From NCBI GenBank assembly GCA_009731375.1, contig BJOX01000288.1, positions 583,100 through 647,099 on the forward strand: a stretch of 64,000 bases of DNA, given 5' to 3'. Positions 1-64,000 of the stretch are shown here, piece after piece. The notes under the pieces are model-generated. The model saw only the letters and a list, made by a program, of their open reading frames with translations. It ran no database searches and was not told the origin of the DNA. The position numbers and the translations under genes were made by a program. The stretch is from Paulinella micropora (lineage: Eukaryota > Cercozoa > Imbricatea > Euglyphida). Position 1 is the stretch's first letter, and each line of letters begins with the position of its first letter.

Positions 1-59
<59 letters not shown>

Positions 60-76
60 CTTTCTTTCTTTCTTTC
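1..76. repeat. poly-T tract with CTTT tail
   Basis: An almost pure T run (about 3-59) is followed by CTTT units. It sits upstream of the reverse-transcriptase remnant. On the minus strand it reads as a poly-A tract. It could be a retroposon tail or simple low-complexity DNA; the sequence does not decide. Confidence 0.8.
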
Positions 77-396
77 TTTGTGGTCAGTTAGTCCGCCAAC
101 GAACATCTTGCTAGCGATCCAACTTCAGTATGTATGTGCAGAACGAACAAAATATGCATACATATTTAAGTCGCTTCTCAAAAGATGTTGGTCATACGCA
201 TGTATGCGTATATATTTGATGAACTTCTACATGACATAAAGTAATGTAACGTAACGTAACACAACACAGAATAACTAGCTACTACTACAAATGAGATAAT
301 TATGTCTCTTCATTGGCTTTTCATGGTTCTTAGACATTATGAAGCCACTGGAAAAAGAAGAAAGCGCAAAGAGAAAGGGTTCAAGTCTCAAAGACT

Positions 397-1432
397 TTGC
401 GACTTAACGAGAACGGACGTATGAAACACGATGTAGGATGGCACCATAGTGCATCAAGAGATGACTATGTAGCTTTCAGTTTTCAAGACTTACTTGACAT
501 AGTCGAGATGGATCTAGAAAACACCTACTTCGTCATGGGCAATTCATGCTTTCAGCAGATTAAAGGTTGTCCAATTGGGGGTTATCTGTCTTCCCCACTG
601 GCTCAAATTAAGTGTATATTCGATGAGTATCGATTCTTGATTGTACTGCGAAGACAAAACCTGTCTGAATTTGTTTATGGCATTCGACAGGTCGATTATT
701 TACTCTTCATCATTGCAACCGTAGCAAACGACCAAACACTTCTTGATCGTCTACAACCCCATATCACTCAAGCATCTAGAATATAAACAAGCAGAACCCG
801 TATATACGGGTGGCCTAGAGCTTGAAGAACAAAAAGTAGACGTAGATGAACGTTTTTACAAACTGGTATTTGCTGGTAGCGAACTTCGCTTTGGGAAAAA
901 GTTATATTTCGGCTTTCATTCTCGCCCGCACTTCAAAAATTGGAAATTCTTGGTTGACAACGGTACTACACCATACCCACGCCTCCCTCCATTATCGTCT
1001 TACAAAGACAATAGGGTAAGAACGGCAACCATTAAAGGAATGCTGGGTATGTATCGAAATCAGTCTACCAACAATGAAGTATTAGAAGAGGCGGTATACC
1101 AACTTCTTTTTGAATGCAAATATCCAAAATCTATTTCCCGAAAATCGTTAAGGCAGTTATCGTCTAGTTCTCCTCAAACATGTGCAAAAATTCAACAAAA
1201 GTTTTGTCAACACTACAATCAAATCTTCGAGCACTTTTGTAATATTTTGTCACAGTCTAACACTAACAGCTTGAAACAACTGAGCACTTTTAAAAAGACG
1301 ACTATGACACCGGTATACAAGCAAACTATTACTTTAATATGCAGTCTTGTGGAACGGAGACATTTTTATTATCCACAACTGCAAGTGTTAAAAATAAGTA
1401 CAAACGGTCAGGTCAACAAAGAATTTGGCTAA
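397..1432 (+). pseudogene. decayed reverse transcriptase (retroelement remnant), frameshifted
   Basis: Two overlapping frames make up one gene. Frame 397-786 carries a recognisable reverse-transcriptase palm segment: the block QIKGCPIGGYLSSPLA matches RT motif 4 (QxxGxPxGxxxSxxLA), followed by a short spacer and IRQVDYLLFII where the catalytic YxDD box of motif 5 is expected. The second catalytic aspartate is not there (VDYL in place of VDDL). The reading then moves to the +1 frame, 743-1432, whose product continues the downstream RT/thumb-like region (GLELEEQKVDVDERFYKL onward) and ends at a stop at 1432. Frame break plus damaged catalytic box mean a dead copy. The RT type is not clear; this motif-4 form is not that of a typical LTR element. 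An AATAAA lies near 1515. Confidence 0.65.
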
Positions 1433-2809
1433 TCAGACCGAGACCAATTCAAGTACTATTAATACATAGATAAAAATAAGCCGCTGAGTTAGACTTTCAA
1501 GTTTCTTTTTATTCAATAAAAGGCAAGAGGCGACCAGCTGTCTAAGTTGACAGCCTGACCCACTGATTTACTCACTACTGTAAACTTAAGACAATCAAAT
1601 GCAAGGAAAGAAACATCATAGTAACATAAAGTAGCTGAGTCCAGTAGTAAGAACTTCTTTCATTTTTCCTTTTTTGTATTTTTACTGCTAATTTTTTTGT
1701 TTTCTTTTTTTTTCTTCTCTGTGTTTGCTTCTACTCCAACCCGAGGGATTTTTTGCCCAAGGGGAGTCGATGTTTTGTTGTTTGTGGCGATGTAGCTATT
1801 GGTTGTTGTTGGTGTGGTTGTTGCTGTTAGACCCATTAATATAATTATTTTAACCGGATAGTCAGTATGGTCCGGCATAATATTGTAAATTGTGCCAGTG
1901 TGTCGTTAGAGCCATTACTTACGTCCGGCCTAGTATGTATTCGGGCTGTTCCCTTGGCCGCGCCTTTTTCTCAATAAAGTTTCTACTGTAGGCCACAGCC
2001 ATTCGACAGCTAGTATACGGCAGATTATTATAATAAGTTATTCTCACAGGTTATAGAGCCTTGTAGCGTGAACGTTAGGTCTGGTAGACTTTATTCACTT
2101 ATAGCATACTATGCCATGATGCGAAGGGGCGTGCGCCGGAAGGCTGCCACGGAAAGTACGAACTGGTGTACGTGCGGAAGGCTGTCACCAAATATTTGAA
2201 TCTGGTGTGCGGAAGGCTATCACCAGTCTGCTGTGTGTGCGGAAGGCTACGTGACCGGCGATTGCTTTTCGATTTCGCATCAAAAGTCACGTTTTCCGGG
2301 AATCCTCAGCTTTTCCAAACTTCCTGGCTTGACGGCACCAAGCACAGCCGGTTTAATTATCACATAAAATCAGTACCGCCCCAATCTCATGTTACTATGA
2401 TTAATAATTCTTTATACGCAAGCACTCTCAGCTTTAAAAGAAACTTGCCCGAGAGGCCGCAAAAACCTGCGTCGGGCCTGCTTTCCACGGGCTGAAGCCG
2501 CCACTCACTTGACGCTGGCCTCAGTGGACCATAATATTTAATACCTAATTCATTACTTGAAAAGATACTGTATCAATAATAACCAAGTGAATCAACTAAA
2601 TTAGATGGATAAATCCAAGAGTTATTGTTCAAAGCATGACGAGCCGTCGACGTCGTAGATTGACGAAGAGCCTCGAGTCAGCTAAGAGGTGAAGCTGGCT
2701 GAGCTGGCTGGCTGATTGGCTGATTGGCTGGCTGACTGGCTGGTTAGCTGTGCTAGCAGGCTGGCTGGCTATTGGAGGCTTGTGCCTCTTGGGCGTGGTC
2801 GGCAATGCT

Positions 2810-3030
2810 TAATTCCGCCACTACTGCAGACAATGCCCAGAGTCCGGAACAGTCGTGCAACTTTGATCTCATCGTTCTCCTTCAATCGTAGTGCTATGAT
2901 ATTGTAGTGCTGTAGCCATCATTTCAAAGTCAAGACAAGGGCTTTCTAGTGATGTGCTCACCACGTTCGGAATCCTAAATACTGAGTGAGAAAAATGAGT
3001 TCAAGTTCGGCGGTCTGTCACTGGAATGTC
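2810..3030. repeat. diverged copy of the fold-back element
   Basis: Segments such as CAACTTTGATCTCATCGTTC and ATCATTTCAAAGTCAAGACA resemble the arms and loop of the 3382-3586 fold-back in the same order, and the right side ends with a CACTGGAATGTCC block like its outer arm. It is therefore a second, more degraded copy. No coding content. Confidence 0.45.
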
Positions 3031-3381
3031 CTTACTCACTTAACAAGACACCCTCAGTCGTTCGCCCGCTCTTTCCAAGCCAATGCCAAACAAAATCGTT
3101 CATGTACTGAGTACTACTACTACTCGTGCTAACTCTACAGTCGCATAATTACTCCCTGTGTCCTCTCTGTCACTGCCCCACACTCGCTTTGAAGTTAGGG
3201 TTAGCTGCTGCCTCTATTTTGAATTTCAAGTTAGGATTAAAAGATATCAAGCTGATAATTACTAGCTAGCGGCAGTGGCATGTATTCATCATAATACAGA
3301 ACAGAACTTAATGAACTAGCGGCAAGCCGGCTATCTTAAGACAAATCGAACAAATAAATAGCGGCCGTGGCGCTTAATATT

Positions 3382-3586
3382 ACTGTGGACATTCAAGTGG
3401 CAAAACATTCAAACTTTGACCTCATCTTTCTCAATCAATATTTGAGATACGGATATGCAGCGCACACCGTTGAAAAGCTCTTGTCCTAAGCTTTCAAATG
3501 ATGGCTTCAGCACAGTCGTATCACTTCGATTGATGGAGAACGCTGCGGCCAAAGTTGGATAGTTTGCCACTTGAATGTCCACAGTA
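3382..3586. repeat. fold-back (long imperfect inverted repeat) element
   Basis: The outer 24 bases at 3382-3405 (TACTGTGGACATTCAAGTGG then CAAA) recur in exact reverse complement at about 3563-3586. Inward the arms keep pairing imperfectly (GATACG...TTTGAAAAGCT against AGCTTTCAAA...CGTATC), leaving a short loop near 3480-3490. It lies just 3' of the ABC stop codon, so it may fold in the 3' UTR. It could be a MITE-like fold-back transposon remnant. Confidence 0.6.
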
Positions 3587-3627
3587 GTACTGCCGATTCT
3601 CGTGTAGCAGCGATGTTAAAGAATGCA

Positions 3628-24883
<21,256 letters not shown>

Positions 24884-25028
24884 GGTGAAAGAAGAGAGAT
24901 ACTCGCGCTCCTGCTCCTTCCTCTGCCTCTCTTCCTCCTCCTCCTCTGAACCTGCCCCCTCCTCCTCCTCCTGCTCGAGAGCTTCCAACGACCGCACGCC
25001 CTGTAAGTAAGTAAGCAAGTAAGTAAGC

Positions 25029-25075
<47 letters not shown>

Positions 25076-25138
25076 CAAGTCAGTACGTAAGCTAAGCAAG
25101 CAAGTAAGTGTGCATGCAATGTATGTAAGTATTTGTAC

Positions 25139-25278
25139 CTCTTGCTCGGGTAGGGAAGCGGAGAAAGCTGCCGTGCTGCGCGGCGGAGCGTCCAGGTCCC
25201 ACAGTACGTCTTTTTCTTCATCATCTAACTCCTCCTCGCTGTTGTTGTTGATTGCCTGCCGCTCTTGCGCCGTGCGCG
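25139..25278 (-). CDS. upstream open exon, possible N-terminal or 5' UTR exon of the ABC gene
   Basis: Between ATAG at the 3' end of a (GTCCTT)n tract and a GAG|GTACAA donor lies an open acidic frame (EEELDDEEKDVLWDLD) that splices in phase to the exon starting at 25000. It contains no ATG, and there is no ATG on this strand between it and about 25909. It may be 5' UTR, part of a longer N-terminus with a missed first exon, or coding in a read-through transcript from the upstream gene. Confidence 0.45.
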
Positions 25279-25287
25279 CTATGCAAG

Positions 25288-25575
25288 GATGGAGGACAAA
25301 GATGAGGACAAGGACAAGGACAAGGACAGTGACAAGGACAAGGACAAGGACAAGGACAAGGACAGTAAGAAGGACAAGGACAAGGACAGTGACAAGGACA
25401 AGGACAAGGACAACAAGGACAAGGCCGAAGACAAGGACAAGGACAAGGACAAGGACAAGAACAAGAGCAAGAACAAGGACAAGAGCAAAAGCAAGGACAA
25501 GGACAAGGACAAGGACAAGGACAAGGACACTGACAACAAGGACAAGGACAAAGACAAGGACAAGAACAAAAACAA
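25288..25575. repeat. (GGACAA)n hexanucleotide array
   Basis: About 48 units. On the gene strand it is (GTCCTT)n, pyrimidine-rich and placed just before the ATAG acceptor of exon 25278-25139, so it could serve as its polypyrimidine tract. The plus-strand Lys-Asp frame across it is a by-product. Confidence 0.85.
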
Positions 25576-25735
25576 AAAGTTCTCGTGAGGCAGTTGTGAT
25601 TGACGAGATGGAAAGGCAATGAATAGCGAGACAGTTGAAGGGATAAAAGGCAATATTGAGGCAGTTGGGAGAGATAAGAAGGCAATAGGGAGGCAGTTGA
25701 ACGGACGAAAAGGCAATTTTGAGGCAATAGGAGGG

Positions 25736-62800
<37,065 letters not shown>

Positions 62801-62900
62801 CTGTAAAGAGATAGATAGATAGATAGATAGATATAGATAGATGTAGATAGATAGCCCACAACAAGGCGCGATGCGCGTGCAACTCACAGGCCCTGGAGCG

Positions 62901-62968
<68 letters not shown>

Positions 62969-63178
62969 GAATGGATGGATGAATGGATGGATGGATGGAT
63001 GGATAGACAGATAGACAGATAGACAGACAGACAGACAGGCAGATAGATAGAAAGATAGCAATAACAACACAAGAACAACATGAAGAAAAAACAGCCAGGA
63101 CGAGAGCAACAGCAACAATGCAGGACAACACTTTACCACAGCATAGTGCACATAAATTACATATCATACATACATACA

Positions 63179-63212
<34 letters not shown>

Positions 63213-63222
63213 CATACATATA

Positions 63223-63256
<34 letters not shown>

Positions 63257-63329
63257 CACACATATATACATACATACATACATACATACATACATACATC
63301 TATCTATCTATCTATCTATCTATCTAACC

Positions 63330-63362
<33 letters not shown>

Positions 63363-63366
63363 GCCT

Positions 63367-64000
63367 ATGCTCGAAAAGCTTGAGGCACAAGTTGATTTTG
63401 AATTCAAACATCGAGGCCAATCCGATCATCTCGGACTTGGCCATGGTCGCTACCCAAAAGAACATTCCATCACAGACCGCAAAGACAGGGTTTTAGAATT
63501 AGCTGCTGAGACAATACTTGAGACAACCACAGTGCATGACATGGACAAAGCCATGCAAGGGTGCTTCCTTCGTTTTGAAGACGCATGCCCCTTCGACCTC
63601 TCCTGGGCTCGCCTCATCGGAACCCGTAATCCCCGTTTAATCTCTTGGGTCATCAACGCAAGCACAAACTCGGTTATTACCCCCGACCTTAGACGTCTGT
63701 GGGGAATCATTCCCAACAACAAGTGTGCCCTCTGTTCTGGTCAAGCACATCTATGCCACATCCTCTCCGGTTGCCATGTTGCCCTCAAACAAGGCCGCTA
63801 TACCTGGCGTCATGACTCTGTGCTCTGCACTATTGAAGCTCCCCTTCAAAAACACATCGAGAGCCATAACAAACGCTCCCCTATAGACCAAAATGAATCA
63901 AAGTCTATGTTTGTGAAAGAGGGCGAGCAGAAGCCTAAGAGACAGTCATTTCATCGACCATCCCTGCTTGACACTGCAAACGATTGGCAACTCCAAACCC
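63367..64000 (+). CDS. non-LTR retrotransposon ORF2, 3' part (runs off the window)
   Basis: An uninterrupted frame from ATG 63367 to the window edge (211 codons). It has the C-terminal CCHC module found in many LINE ORF2 proteins: CALCSGQAHLCHILSGC (CX2CX7HX4C), then VALKQGRYTWRHDSVL, typical of the segment after the RT domain. The RT domain is absent, and the frame starts right after a (TATC)n array, so the copy is 5'-truncated. It is on the opposite strand to the DUF3638 gene and close to where its missing N-terminal exons should be. Confidence 0.75.
   Translation, partial: MLEKLEAQVDFEFKHRGQSDHLGLGHGRYPKEHSITDRKDRVLELAAETILETTTVHDMDKAMQGCFLRFEDACPFDLSWARLIGTRNPRLISWVINASTNSVITPDLRRLWGIIPNNKCALCSGQAHLCHILSGCHVALKQGRYTWRHDSVLCTIEAPLQKHIESHNKRSPIDQNESKSMFVKEGEQKPKRQSFHRPSLLDTANDWQLQT

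Larger units (their letters stand above)
1435..3627. other. intergenic region, no gene recognised
   Basis: About 2.2 kb between the RT remnant and the stop of the ABC gene. It holds three imperfect copies of a GTGCGGAAGGCT unit (about 2165-2250), a GGCT/GATT tandem tract (about 2693-2775) and two related fold-back elements (listed separately). Short open frames here are not supported by any recognisable domain. Confidence 0.6.
24884..25735. other. interval between the two genes
   Basis: Contains the open exon at 25139-25278, an (AAGT)n tract (25003-25108), a (GGACAA)n hexanucleotide array (25288-25575) and GGCAATA/GGCAGTTG units (25590-25760). There is no ATG on the gene strand between 25279 and about 25908, and I recognise no promoter motif. 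Confidence 0.55.

Noticed and set aside
1660-2495. Short intergenic frames (1660-1878 minus, 2099-2290 minus, 2166-2495 plus)
   Set aside because: Low-complexity or repeat-derived, no domain, no splice context.
25265-25588. Plus-strand Lys-Asp-Lys-Asp protein
   Set aside because: Pure product of the (GGACAA)n array, antisense to the ABC gene's 5' region, with no other support.

Overview
This window is eukaryotic nuclear DNA. Two long genes lie head to tail on the minus strand. Both are cut into many short exons, nearly all with GT-AG introns, and most of the DNA between exons is tetranucleotide microsatellite (GATA/TATC, GGTA/TACC, GTAT/ATAC) or minisatellite. Proteins of the DUF3638/DUF3645 family, exon density and retroelements point to an intron-rich microbial eukaryote (protist or alga). 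I cannot name the genus from sequence alone. There is no bacterial operon, rRNA, tRNA or CRISPR array. Six N gaps interrupt the assembly (9655-9664, 13121-13598, 33403-33444, 38110-38198, 46070-46827, 57701-58353).

Layout: 1-1434 holds a decayed reverse-transcriptase gene (+). 1435-3627 is intergenic with two related fold-back elements. 3628-24883 (-) is a full-size ABCB/P-glycoprotein-type ABC exporter (TMD1-NBD1-linker-TMD2-NBD2). I traced it through 41 exons plus a putative 21-nt microexon, with reading phase kept at nearly every junction; one segment of TMD2 is lost in a gap. 24884-25735 is the short interval between the genes. 25736-62800 (-) is a giant DUF3638/DUF3645 protein of more than 4,000 residues in about 60 exons; its N-terminus is not found. 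63367-64000 (+) is the 3' part of a non-LTR retrotransposon ORF that runs off the window. An internally deleted LINE lies in an intron at 51413-52942, and at least six copies or fragments of a ~540-bp SINE-like repeat are scattered in introns.

The most unusual feature is how the introns are built. In more than 25 of them, microsatellite is mixed with tandem copies of the edge of the neighbouring exon together with its splice site. Copies of an exon 5' edge (acceptor side) always lie upstream of that exon, and copies of a 3' edge (donor side) always lie downstream. The largest array has 18 extra copies of one acceptor plus the first ~27 coding bases. One copy looks like a 21-nt in-frame microexon that restores the length of a transmembrane region. 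The mobile elements abut TATC/GATA arrays and the SINE-like copies keep their 3' end while losing the 5' end, so retroposon tails may seed the microsatellites that later supply splice signals. The two genes have no obvious functional link: one is a membrane exporter, the other a large cytosolic P-loop protein of unknown function.
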